Source: Paenibacillus contaminans
GTDB taxonomy: Bacteria; Bacillota; Bacilli; Paenibacillales; NBRC-103111
DNA length: 64,000 bases
Direction: 5' to 3'
Assembly: GCF_003285015.1 (NCBI RefSeq)
Contig: NZ_QMFB01000020.1
Span: 88,881 to 152,880, forward strand
Part shown: in pieces, positions 8,588 through 16,457 of the stretch
Layout of the letters: every line of letters begins with the position of its first letter
Numbering within the stretch: the stretch's first letter is position 1
Notes under the pieces: generated by a model
Told to the model about the DNA's origin: nothing
The model's input: only the letters and a program-made list of their open reading frames with translations
Databases searched by the model: none
Position numbers and translations under genes: made by a program

Positions 8588-9166
8588 ATGAGCTACATTC
8601 CGATGGTAGTGGAGCAATCCGGCAGAGGAGAGCGTTCTTACGATATTTATTCGAGGCTGCTGAAGGATCGGATCGTCTTTCTCGGCAGCGAGGTGAACGA
8701 TCAGGTTTCGAATGCGATTATTGCGCAGCTGCTGTTTCTGGCGGCCGAGGATTCGGAGAAGGACATTCATTTGTACATCAATTCGCCGGGCGGCTCGGTT
8801 TCCGCAGGTCTGGCGATTTACGACACGATGCAATTCATTAAGCCGGATGTCGCCACGATCGGCGTCGGGATGGCCGCATCGATCGGAGCCTTCCTGCTCA
8901 TCGGCGGCGCCAAAGGGAAACGCTCCGCGCTGCCTAACGCCGAAGTGATGATCCATCAGCCCTGGGGAGGCGCGCAAGGCCAAGCGACCGACATTCAAAT
9001 CCGCGCCGAGCATATCATCAAAACCCGCAAGCTGCTGAACGGCATTATGGCCGAACGCACCGGCCAAACGATTGAAAAAATCGACCGCGACTCCGATCGC
9101 GACTACTTCATGAATGCAGAAGAAGCGCTGGCGTACGGAGCGATCGATAAGATTATCCGGCAATAA
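8588..9166 (+). CDS. clpP: ATP-dependent Clp protease proteolytic subunit (ClpP paralogue)
   Basis: 192-residue serine protease that forms a tetradecamer and works with Clp ATPases. The full family length is present. The catalytic triad is visible: Ser98 in GMAASIGA, His123 in MIHQPWGG, and Asp172 in DRDSDRDYFM. It keeps the oxyanion motif SPGGSVSAG. A strong GAGGAGG site precedes ATG 8588. ClpX and tig are not adjacent; instead it follows an HTH regulator and a low-complexity protein, which suggests a second, specialised ClpP rather than the housekeeping copy. That paralogue status is inference. Confidence 0.95.
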   Translation: MSYIPMVVEQSGRGERSYDIYSRLLKDRIVFLGSEVNDQVSNAIIAQLLFLAAEDSEKDIHLYINSPGGSVSAGLAIYDTMQFIKPDVATIGVGMAASIGAFLLIGGAKGKRSALPNAEVMIHQPWGGAQGQATDIQIRAEHIIKTRKLLNGIMAERTGQTIEKIDRDSDRDYFMNAEEALAYGAIDKIIRQ

Positions 9167-9257
9167 GGAGAGCTTCAGCTATCTCGCTAACGCGCTTCAG
9201 CACCGCATCGCACGCCGAGAGAAGTCAGGCTGCACATCCCTTATACATCGGCTGCAT

Positions 9258-10148
9258 TTAAATCATATGCCGAAGCTGCCGGTACGCCGTCGGCGTCTGA
9301 CCGGTTTGCGTTTTGAACAACCGCGAAAAATAATGAATCGTGCCAACATGCAGCCTCTCGGCGATTTCCGAAACGGGCATATCGGTCGTCGACAGCCATT
9401 GTTTGGCCAAATGCATTTTTCGCTCGATAAAAAAAGCATGCGGCGAAAGCCCGAACCGCTTCTGAAACAACCGCGCCGCATGATTTTCGTGATACGAAGT
9501 CCATTCCCGCAGCCACTTCCTTTCATAGGGAAGGGCTGCGTTTTCTTTCAGCTTCTCCATTACCAGCTGCATGACCGAGTCGGACGTTTCCGTCTCCTTC
9601 GCATTCGTCTGCATGACAAGTCCGTGAAGCTGAACCATGAATTGCAGCAGCAGTACCCGGTTCCGAACATGCGCAATGGCATCGTTAGCCGCATACAGCT
9701 CCGTAAACCTTTCGAACGTATGCAGCGCCCATGTCGTACCCGCCTGAAAATGTTCGGGAATATCCAACTGCTCCCAACCCGTCTCTCCTATCTGCAGACG
9801 ATTCGGAATGCTCGCTTCATAATCCCCCGTTACCTCCTGAATTTTCCCCGCCAGAATTTGATTCCGTTCGGGCAGCTGACCATCTACCTTGAAATGCAAT
9901 CCGTAGACGATCATCGGGTCGTCCGCGTCGGCTTCAAACGTATGCACGATATCCGGGCCATAGTAAAACAGCCCTCCTCTACTTGCTTCATAGCGGCGAT
10001 TTTGAATGATTGCCGTTCCTTTCCCGGCCGCCACATAAATAAATTGATGGTCGCTGATCGTCCGCGGACCGAATTTGAATCCCGGTGCGCACGGAAGCCT
10101 GTTGGCAAACACCACTACAGGCCGCAAGTCGTCCCATTTCAAAAACAA
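9258..10148 (-). CDS. AraC-family transcriptional regulator with cupin N-terminus
   Basis: 296-residue regulator. Residues 1-100 form an AraC-type cupin sensor (GPRTISDHQFIYVAAGKGTAIIQNRRYEASRGGLFYYGPDIVHTFEA). The C-terminal 100 residues hold two helix-turn-helix motifs ending in the AraC signature (MPVSEIAERLHVGTIHYFSRLFKTQTGQTPTAYRQL). It is divergent from the dioxygenase gene at 10273, with about 125 bp between the starts, so it probably controls that gene in response to a small molecule. The ligand cannot be read from sequence. Confidence 0.9.
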   Translation of the reverse strand: MFLKWDDLRPVVVFANRLPCAPGFKFGPRTISDHQFIYVAAGKGTAIIQNRRYEASRGGLFYYGPDIVHTFEADADDPMIVYGLHFKVDGQLPERNQILAGKIQEVTGDYEASIPNRLQIGETGWEQLDIPEHFQAGTTWALHTFERFTELYAANDAIAHVRNRVLLLQFMVQLHGLVMQTNAKETETSDSVMQLVMEKLKENAALPYERKWLREWTSYHENHAARLFQKRFGLSPHAFFIERKMHLAKQWLSTTDMPVSEIAERLHVGTIHYFSRLFKTQTGQTPTAYRQLRHMI

Positions 10149-10272
10149 CAGCCCCCAACAATGTTCATATAAGATAAATTCTTATTCACGAATTCCAAAT
10201 ACACGTAATGATTGCTGTTTTATACTAACATTATAAATTTCCAAAAGATAAATGGAAAGGAAGGATCGAACG

Positions 10273-11097
10273 ATGAACAAATCTATGTATGGGGAATTCG
10301 AGGTATCGAACGAGCTGCTGCACAACATTCCGGCGCTGCGCAACCGCTTGAAGGAGAAGGGCTATTTATTTTTCCGCGAGCTGCTGGATAAAGAGGCTTT
10401 GCTCAATATTCGCCGCGATATGCTCAGTCTGGCTGCAAAGCACGACCTTATTAAAGAAGGGACATCCTTACTAGACGGCATTTTTTCCGGCAGGGAGACG
10501 GAATTGAAAAAAAACTTCGAGACCTCCCGTTTATATCGCGAAATATTGGATCTTGAAAGCTTTAACGCTTTCGGCCGAAACCCCATTCTCAGTCTGCTGT
10601 ACTCCGGACTGCTGCAAGCCGAAACGCTCGAGCATAGACGCCGCATCGGCCGCATCACGTTTCCCGGCAGCTTTGCACAGACGACGCCGTCGCATCAGGA
10701 TCTCTTTTATATTAAAGGCACACAGGAGACCTACACGAATTGGATCCCCACGAGCGCTTGCCCAAGCGAGCTTGGCGGTCTCGCCGTTCTGGAAGGCTCC
10801 AATCACCTCAACGTGCTTCAGCACGTGCGGATGTCGGGGACCGGCGGCAACGGCATTCCCGACGATGTGCTGGAACAAAGCGGTCTGCGCTGGTTAACGA
10901 CAGACTTCCAACTGGGAGATTTGCTTCTGTTTCACAGCATGACCGTGCATAAAGCGCTGCATAACGTTACGGAGGACCGATTGCGGGTTTCGCTGGAATA
11001 CCGGATCCAACGGAAAGACGACGAGATCGATCCTTCGTCTATGGCGCTTCACATGCAAGGGAGCTTCGCCCCGGATGCAAAAACCGCTGCGGGCTAG
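10273..11097 (+). CDS. Phytanoyl-CoA dioxygenase (PhyH) family Fe(II)/2-oxoglutarate oxygenase
   Basis: 274-residue non-heme iron oxygenase. The iron facial triad is visible as HQD (about His141/Asp143, within PSHQDLFYIKG) and a distal His (about 226, in MTVHKALHN); the Arg expected to bind 2-oxoglutarate lies in DRLRVSLEYR. ATG at 10273 is preferred over the upstream in-frame ATG at 10252 because AAGGAAGG falls about 9 nt upstream of it and overlaps the longer version. It is divergent from an AraC regulator. The substrate is unknown; bacterial PhyH proteins hydroxylate amino acids, lipids or natural products. A terminator hairpin overlaps its 3' end. Confidence 0.87.
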   Translation: MNKSMYGEFEVSNELLHNIPALRNRLKEKGYLFFRELLDKEALLNIRRDMLSLAAKHDLIKEGTSLLDGIFSGRETELKKNFETSRLYREILDLESFNAFGRNPILSLLYSGLLQAETLEHRRRIGRITFPGSFAQTTPSHQDLFYIKGTQETYTNWIPTSACPSELGGLAVLEGSNHLNVLQHVRMSGTGGNGIPDDVLEQSGLRWLTTDFQLGDLLLFHSMTVHKALHNVTEDRLRVSLEYRIQRKDDEIDPSSMALHMQGSFAPDAKTAAG

Positions 11098-11113
11098 AAG
11101 GCGAGCGGTTTTT
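11079..11113 (+). terminator. Terminator overlapping the 3' end of the PhyH gene
   Basis: AAAAACCGCT (11079-11088) pairs with AGCGGTTTTT (11104-11113). The left arm is inside the last codons of the gene. The A-tract/T-tract symmetry makes it potentially bidirectional. Confidence 0.75.
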
Positions 11114-11156
11114 GCTCTTAACGGCGAAGGCTCATTTCCGTATGCGCGCCTAACAT

Positions 11157-11375
11157 TTACATCCGTACAATAACCGAGCCTCCGCCTGCTGTAACGACAC
11201 GGTTTTGCTGCTGCTCGATGGATCGGAGCAATTGATTGTTTTCTTCCATCAATTTAATGAGCTTATCCAGACGACTGTCCAAGCTTATTGCAATTTGTAT
11301 GAGATGCTGCGTATCCTGCGGCATCGGGGCGTTTCTAGTTGAGTAATACGAGTAGGGATTCCACTGCGAACTCAT
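11157..11375 (-). CDS. Small coiled-coil protein of unknown function
   Basis: 72 residues from ATG 11375 (MSSQWNPYSYY), with GGAGGAG upstream at a slightly long spacing (11-13 nt). The middle (LIQIAISLDSRLDKLIKLMEENNQLLRSIEQQQ) is a clear amphipathic coiled coil. The N-terminus is Tyr/Asn/Pro rich, as in small spore-surface proteins, and the C-terminus is GGGSVIVRM. A spore-coat-like role is only a suggestion. A 12-residue N-terminal extension is possible but lacks a better ribosome site. Confidence 0.6.
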   Translation of the reverse strand: MSSQWNPYSYYSTRNAPMPQDTQHLIQIAISLDSRLDKLIKLMEENNQLLRSIEQQQNRVVTAGGGSVIVRM

Positions 11376-11516
11376 CTTGCAAACATCTCCTCCAACTAGA
11401 CTGTTGTACATTATATTACGTCATAAGGATGCAAGAGTTCGCCTATTTCACGGCTTGATCGGCGCTCATAAAAAGCTGGCGGCGACAGCAGCACGTATGC
11501 ACGAAATAGACAACAA

Positions 11517-11549
11517 AACGGCTGCCTCCCATTCGCGGATGCAGCCGTT
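11517..11549 (-). terminator. Terminator of the M24 peptidase gene
   Basis: AACGGCTGC/GCAGCCGTT stem; on the minus strand it is followed by TTTGTTG. It lies 23 bp beyond the stop at 11572. Confidence 0.75.
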
Positions 11550-11571
11550 CGTTAGTTTTATTATGGTTTTA

Positions 11572-12762
11572 TTATGGTTTTACGATGGTGATGCCGTCCC
11601 TTGAGACGGTCAGCTTCTCGAAGCCCGATTCGGTGATCGCATAGCTGTCTTCGATGCCCACTACGCCGACGCCGGGAAACGTAAACTTCGGCTCGATCGC
11701 AATGACCATGCCCGGTTCGAGCGGATACGTAAATCCCTTGGCCAACACAGGCAGCTCGTCGATCTCCAAACCGATGCCATGCCCGAGAAATTTCACCTGA
11801 TCGGCGCCATACCCCATGAAATGGTCGGCAAGTCCTTCCTCGCGGGCAATACGCAGCGCATTCGCATATAACTCCTCGCAGATCGTTCCCGGCTTCAGCA
11901 GCGCCTCGGTTTCGCGCAAAATGCGTTCGGACACAACGTAAGCGCGGGTCAGCTCTTCGCTGAGCTCCCCGATTACGAGCGTTCTCGTCTGATCGATGAC
12001 GTATCCGTCTATGTTGCAGCCGATGTCGACGAGCACGGGCTCGTTTTGCCCGATTTTTTTGCGGCTGGAGCTTTGCGGAGCGGCTGCGCTCAAGCCTTGT
12101 CCGCCAGCCGGTCCGTCGAAGTACGTCGGCATCGCCGCTGCGGCGCCGGAGCCGACCATTCCGGTAATCAGCTCCTGGTTGTATCCCCGCATCCGCATCA
12201 AGCCGGCATGCCCGTTCAGGCGAATCGTCAGCTCGATCATGCTCATCAGCTCAAACTCGTGCATTCCCTCTTTTACATGATTGACGGCTTTCTCGTAGGC
12301 AATGTCGATGACGTGGGCCGCTTCTTTAATTTTGGCGATTTCCGCCGGCGACTTGATCATCCGCGTTTCCCTGACAAGAAGCGAGCCGTCGGTCCAATTC
12401 GCATTCGGCACAGCGGTTCGCAGCCTCTCGAATACCTGCACAGGCAAAACATCGTATTCGGTTGCCAATATCGGGCTTCGCCCGTCTTCAAAAAGCTGCG
12501 GACTTTGCTTCTTCAAACGTTCCCCGAAGCTTCGCATGGAGCCGAGCTCTTCAACAAGAACGGCCGATTCCTCCTGTGCCCTCACGATGCTGCGGCGGAC
12601 GTAAAATACGGCCTCCCCCTCCGCAGGAATAAATAAATACCCCGTTTGCATCGTCCCTGTAAAATAATAAATATCGACGTTTTGCGTTACGACGAAGCCG
12701 TCGATTTGCTTTCTCTGCATTTTCTCCTGAAGCTTTTGCAAGCGTGACAAATAGTTGACCAT
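11572..12762 (-). CDS. M24-family Xaa-Pro peptidase
   Basis: 396-residue cytoplasmic metallopeptidase of the aminopeptidase P/prolidase family. The N-terminal creatinase-like domain (about 1-135) includes VVTQNVDIYYFTGTMQTGYLFIP. The C-terminal pita-bread domain carries the metal ligands: Asp residues in DIGCNIDGYVIDQTRTLVIG, His in FLGHGIGLEIDE, and Glu residues in VIAIEPKFTF and VGIEDSYAI. ATG 12762 follows AAGGAG by about 9 nt; a 41-codon extension upstream would run into the neighbouring Tad gene and lacks support. It removes N-terminal residues preceding proline. It has its own terminator and is probably separate from the Tad operon. Confidence 0.92.
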   Translation of the reverse strand: MVNYLSRLQKLQEKMQRKQIDGFVVTQNVDIYYFTGTMQTGYLFIPAEGEAVFYVRRSIVRAQEESAVLVEELGSMRSFGERLKKQSPQLFEDGRSPILATEYDVLPVQVFERLRTAVPNANWTDGSLLVRETRMIKSPAEIAKIKEAAHVIDIAYEKAVNHVKEGMHEFELMSMIELTIRLNGHAGLMRMRGYNQELITGMVGSGAAAAMPTYFDGPAGGQGLSAAAPQSSSRKKIGQNEPVLVDIGCNIDGYVIDQTRTLVIGELSEELTRAYVVSERILRETEALLKPGTICEELYANALRIAREEGLADHFMGYGADQVKFLGHGIGLEIDELPVLAKGFTYPLEPGMVIAIEPKFTFPGVGVVGIEDSYAITESGFEKLTVSRDGITIVKP

Positions 12763-12862
12763 AGTACCGGACTCCTTTCTTCCCTGATTATACACGGAAA
12801 AAGCGCCGGTTCCTATCGGCTGTACTGTTGTCCGCCGCAGGATATACTCTTGAACGATACTT

Positions 12863-13345
12863 TTAAAATACAACCTCCGCCGCACTTTTTACATCCCAAA
12901 CGATCGGCCCCATGACGGTAAACGTACGCGGATATTCGAGCCTGATAATCAGAATGACGCCGGGCCGGTTCAAAACGACCGAATAACCGGTGGCCGGATG
13001 GATATACGTATACGGAAATATTTCGTCTGCGTTGACGACGCGGAAAGCCACGACATCGACCCGAGCCTGCAAAAATGTTCCGGGCAGCGGCCTATTGTCC
13101 GTACCCAGCCGCAAGTTGCGCTGCAAATACTGCATCGCCGTATTCTCGGCACGAATCGGGTCCAGCGCCACAACTCCGTTGGCAAGGCGTTCCGAATCAA
13201 GCTGCTGCGCAGCTGCATGCGCCGCATAATTGACCCCGTGCTTCGCTCGAAACAAAGTTTGCATCGCCACCTCCTCATCCGTTTGCAGCGCATGCAGCAG
13301 CATGACGAAAGCAAGCACGAGCATATACAAAACAAGCTTGTACAT
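12863..13345 (-). CDS. Tad-associated membrane/pseudopilin-like protein
   Basis: 160 residues from ATG 13345, preceded by GGTGGAG. It has one N-terminal membrane helix (YKLVLYMLVLAFVMLLHAL) and a soluble outer domain (AKHGVNYAAHAAAQQLDSERLANGVVALDPIRAENTAMQYLQRNL). The pattern of one helix followed by an Ala-rich amphipathic stretch fits TadE/TadF-type minor pilins. It is the last gene of the Tad cluster by order. No close family name can be assigned from sequence alone. Confidence 0.6.
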   Translation of the reverse strand: MYKLVLYMLVLAFVMLLHALQTDEEVAMQTLFRAKHGVNYAAHAAAQQLDSERLANGVVALDPIRAENTAMQYLQRNLRLGTDNRPLPGTFLQARVDVVAFRVVNADEIFPYTYIHPATGYSVVLNRPGVILIIRLEYPRTFTVMGPIVWDVKSAAEVVF

Positions 13346-13588
13346 CGCTTCACTCCACCATTCTTGTCGATAGCCGGACACAAACTACATGGCATGCGAC
13401 AAATTAACCTGATCCGAACAATTTCACTTCATCACATAGTTTGGCGCCCCGACTCGCCGCTTCTCAATAGGAAGTCGTAGGGCTTTGCTTATGTCCCGGG
13501 ACATCTCCAAACACCGCGAATCACTCCCGCACTCCCCCGCACTTGCCATTCCAGCTCGCCATATCCGTCCCTCGGCTCGATTACCCGG

Positions 13589-14014
13589 CTACGGAACGTA
13601 CTCGCTCATTTTCAGACCGACTGCGGAAAGTCTTCCGTTCTCCGGCGGCAGCGTCATGCCTACGAGCCGGTCGATCCGGAAAGCGTTGCCGAACGGATAA
13701 CTGATTTCCAGCTGTATGCCGTTGCCTCTAAGTACGGGAGCGCTCGGATTCATACCGTTCACCCCGTTCGTCGTCGTAACCGTATAGGTCAACTCCGATG
13801 GCGTAAATCCCCACTCGGTGAAACGTATTCGCGATTCGGCGATCATAGCGGCATCGACGTAGCCATGTGTACCGTTCGCCCCGATTTCGAGCATATAATC
13901 GACTTCTTTTTGCAAGACGGCCTGTCTGACCAACAGTACATGCTTATATATCGGGGCAAACATGACCCAACACAGCAAGCTTGCGAACATGACGAACATT
14001 AAAATCTGCTTCAT
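13589..14014 (-). CDS. Tad-associated TadE-like pseudopilin
   Basis: 141 residues with an N-terminal membrane helix (ILMFVMFASLLCWVMFAPIY) followed by an amphipathic helix (HVLLVRQAVLQKEVDYMLEIGANG) and a small beta-rich domain. This TadE-like plan resembles the protein at 12863 and suggests a minor pilin pair. The ATG is preceded by GGAGAGG. There are about 240 bp between this gene and the next, with nothing recognisable in them. Confidence 0.6.
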   Translation of the reverse strand: MKQILMFVMFASLLCWVMFAPIYKHVLLVRQAVLQKEVDYMLEIGANGTHGYVDAAMIAESRIRFTEWGFTPSELTYTVTTTNGVNGMNPSAPVLRGNGIQLEISYPFGNAFRIDRLVGMTLPPENGRLSAVGLKMSEYVP

Positions 14015-14037
14015 GTCTGCCTCTCCTCCGAAAACGG

Positions 14038-14184
14038 CTACGGATTAATGCGCTGAATCGTCCCATTGACCCGGCCGCCGCTGTCGCGGACGTGCTGTTT
14101 GCTGCCTTCGGGTCCTCCGATCGTCACGTTGTAAATGGCGATGACGACGATCAGCAGCATGACCGTAATCAATATTTCCCGCAT
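14038..14184 (-). CDS. 48-residue membrane peptide of the Tad cluster
   Basis: Read directly from the minus strand: it starts MREILITVMLLIVVIAIYNV and ends NGTIQRINP. GGAGG lies 9-10 nt before the ATG. A single N-terminal hydrophobic helix is followed by a short polar tail. Size and position match the place where a Flp-type pilin gene would be, but the Flp prepilin processing motif with Glu-Tyr is absent. It begins 14 bp after the stop of the next small gene. Confidence 0.6.
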   Translation of the reverse strand: MREILITVMLLIVVIAIYNVTIGGPEGSKQHVRDSGGRVNGTIQRINP

Positions 14185-14198
14185 TGCCCCATCCTCCG

Positions 14199-14348
14199 CT
14201 AAGGCTGCAAGGCCGTAATGTCGGAGTTCGCCGTCGATCCTTTCGATTGAATGTTCGCTCTCAACCCCGTGCCGCTGTTATTGACGATGCTTGTAAAGAG
14301 CAGTGCTACGACGATCAGCATCATGACGGTTACCAAAATATTTCTCAT
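14199..14348 (-). CDS. 49-residue membrane peptide of the Tad cluster
   Basis: Read from the minus strand: it starts MRNILVTVMMLIVVALLFTS and ends NSDITALQP, with GGGAGG 8-9 nt before ATG 14348. It is a clear sister of the 48-residue peptide at 14038 (both start MR-IL-TVM-LIVV). It could be a reduced pilin, or a regulatory or assembly peptide of the Tad machine. It lacks the canonical Flp motif. Confidence 0.6.
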   Translation of the reverse strand: MRNILVTVMMLIVVALLFTSIVNNSGTGLRANIQSKGSTANSDITALQP

Positions 14349-14456
14349 TATTAATTCCTCCCTTGTCTCGTTAACGATTAGTAAAGTCCCTCCAAAGCGC
14401 GACTGTGAAGCAATATGAACTCTCCGGCATACCCGTCTGTACCGGGAAGCCCCAAG

Positions 14457-15365
14457 TCAGTTCAACGTTTGAAACATCTGCTGCCCTTCCTGTACCCACG
14501 GATATATGAACAAGCGGAACGTATTCAATATCGGAATGCCCGCCATCACAAACAGCGCGTAGGATATCGTTTCCTTACGGCTTTCCTTGAGCAAATCAAG
14601 CTTGTCTTTGTAATCCTGGATGCGCTGCTTTAACAGCCGGTAATACGCTTCGCTCTCATTCTGCCTGATCGCGCTTAACGTATCGCCGAAGGAAAATGCC
14701 TCATCGGTGCCGACTCTGCGCTTGAACGATTGTATGGCCTCCTCCGCGTCGTAATACCATTCGTTGAGCAGTAAATGGAACTCGCTGCGGATCGTGCGCA
14801 CATGCGGCAAACAGCGTGTCAGCTTGCTGTGAAGATTCATTTGGGAACCTCCGTAATAAAGAAGCTGATGGCTAAGCACATAGATTTCTTTGATGATCCG
14901 GTCCGATCTTTGTTTGTTGAGCGCTGCAAACGTAAACTTATCGAACAAAAGCAGCAAACCGAACGATACGGCCCCGGCCAGCACATATGCGGGAGGCAAA
15001 TACAGCGTAAATGCAGGCTGCCGAAACCCCATATAGGCAGCGCCCGCCGCGACCGCAGCGGCAGCAATACCGATGCGGCGAACAGCCTCGTACAATAAAA
15101 CGTGCAGCGGAAAGCCGATTCCATCGAGCAGCTGCTGCTTTTCTTCCCGTGCATCCGCCCCCGGCGAGATCAGCAGAAGGCTCATGAGAACCATAGGCGG
15201 CGTCATACGTTTGCCGGGACTTGTCCATTTAGCCAAGCGAAACCGAAAGCGCCGCTTCCGGTACGGAAGAGACTGAAGCGCGTAATAAATTGCAAGAAAA
15301 CCGGTCACGCCGATCATCGCATGCGCCGCCCAGCTCGCCCATGTCAACTCCGCCCAAGTCAGCAA
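14457..15365 (-). CDS. TadC-like inner-membrane platform protein
   Basis: 302 residues from TTG 15365, chosen because GGGGGGAG precedes it by a few nucleotides. It has a membrane helix near the N-terminus, a pair in the middle (IGIAAAAVAAGAAYMGFRQPAF and PPAYVLAGAVSFGLLLLF), a cytoplasmic helical T2SSF-like domain (LLYYGGSQMNLHSKLTRCLPHVRTIRSEFHLLLNEWYYDAEEAIQSFKRRVGTDEAFSFGDTL) and a C-terminal helix. With the TadB-like neighbour it would form the membrane platform moved by the CpaF ATPase. Confidence 0.75.
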   Translation of the reverse strand: MLTWAELTWASWAAHAMIGVTGFLAIYYALQSLPYRKRRFRFRLAKWTSPGKRMTPPMVLMSLLLISPGADAREEKQQLLDGIGFPLHVLLYEAVRRIGIAAAAVAAGAAYMGFRQPAFTLYLPPAYVLAGAVSFGLLLLFDKFTFAALNKQRSDRIIKEIYVLSHQLLYYGGSQMNLHSKLTRCLPHVRTIRSEFHLLLNEWYYDAEEAIQSFKRRVGTDEAFSFGDTLSAIRQNESEAYYRLLKQRIQDYKDKLDLLKESRKETISYALFVMAGIPILNTFRLFIYPWVQEGQQMFQTLN

Positions 15366-15512
15366 TGCTCTCCCCCCTTTATAAACCCACAAAGTGTTCC
15401 ATGAATCTAAGTATGATTGCGATATTCGTTGCAAACTCTAAACCTGCGTATCCCGAACACTTTGCAGACAGCCCCTGAAAGCTTGTCTTTATAAGCCTTC
15501 ACGCCTCCTCGT

Positions 15513-16457
15513 CTACATCCGCCGCATCGATAAATAAATGCCCAACAACAGCGAAGCGAATATAAGCAAAAGCGCGTCAAGCAGCATATTTCTTCCACCC
15601 GCATCGATTAAATAGTACCGGTAAGCATTCTCGTAATTGATTTGAAAATTGACGAAAAGAAAAATGCCAAGGAAAAAGATCGGCGAAAAGCTGGCAATCC
15701 GGATTTCCAGCATCCGGTTGCGTTCTCGCTGTTCGAGCAGCTGCGCTTTGCGCATGTCGGCGATCAGATCGTGCAGATTCTCGCTAACGTCGATCCCTTC
15801 CGCAAGCCCGATCCGCATAATGCCTGCGAAATATTCGGCCCAAGCGTGGCCGAGCGACATCGTAAATATCCTGATGCAATCGTCCACAGGCCGGTCCGTC
15901 GATAAGTTGCGGTGCAGCTGTTCGAAAATCGGCTTCATCGGATGCCGTATCCGGTTTTCCGCAATGGAGGCGCGGACGACGTTTCGGATGTTTTTGGACG
16001 GGGTCATCACGTAATACTGGTAAAACAGCTCGATAGCTGGCAAAAAATCCAGCCTTGTCTTCATATGCAGATTGATAAGCCGAAGCCGCAGGACCAAATA
16101 AGGCATTGAAGCCAAAATAAGGCTGGCCGTGACGACCCCTTTTACCGAAACGAAGACGAACACGCCGAGCGATAGTCCGAGAAGCAGAAGCACAACCGTA
16201 CCGGTCATAAACGCAGGAATCGAAATTCGATACCGGGTCGATTCCAGCAAGTCGGCCAAATGACCGTGCACAAAGCGGAACCGGGACAAATAACCGGCAA
16301 TTCGCTCGCCTGCGGCAGCCCGCCGGACGTGCAGGAGCCTCCACCTGACCGTGCGTCTGCTGAGCGCGACTGCCAACAGCCCGCGAATGCAGACGAAGCT
16401 TAACAGCGCGAGAAGCAGCAGGAGCGACGCTTCGGCGAGCGGCATCATCACCTTCAA
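15513..16457 (-). CDS. TadB-like inner-membrane platform protein
   Basis: 314 residues if started at TTG 16457, which overlaps the stop of cpaF as TTGA, a translational-coupling arrangement; GTG 16451 and ATG 16448 follow in frame. Hydrophobic helices lie at the N-terminus (LLLLLALLSFVCIRGLLAVAL) and middle (ISIPAFMTGTVVLLLLGLSLGVFVFVSVKGV), with a T2SSF-type domain (AIELFYQYYVMTPSKNIRNVVRASIAENRIRHPMKPIFEQLHRNL ... LGHAWAEYFAGIMRIGLAEGIDVSENL) and two C-terminal helices. It is the second platform subunit. Confidence 0.8.
   Translation of the reverse strand: MKVMMPLAEASLLLLLALLSFVCIRGLLAVALSRRTVRWRLLHVRRAAAGERIAGYLSRFRFVHGHLADLLESTRYRISIPAFMTGTVVLLLLGLSLGVFVFVSVKGVVTASLILASMPYLVLRLRLINLHMKTRLDFLPAIELFYQYYVMTPSKNIRNVVRASIAENRIRHPMKPIFEQLHRNLSTDRPVDDCIRIFTMSLGHAWAEYFAGIMRIGLAEGIDVSENLHDLIADMRKAQLLEQRERNRMLEIRIASFSPIFFLGIFLFVNFQINYENAYRYYLIDAGGRNMLLDALLLIFASLLLGIYLSMRRM

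Noticed and set aside
9114..10172. 352-codon plus-strand frame opposite the AraC gene
   Set aside because: The minus-strand AraC protein is clear; the long frame has Arg/Pro-rich shadow composition and overlaps clpP.
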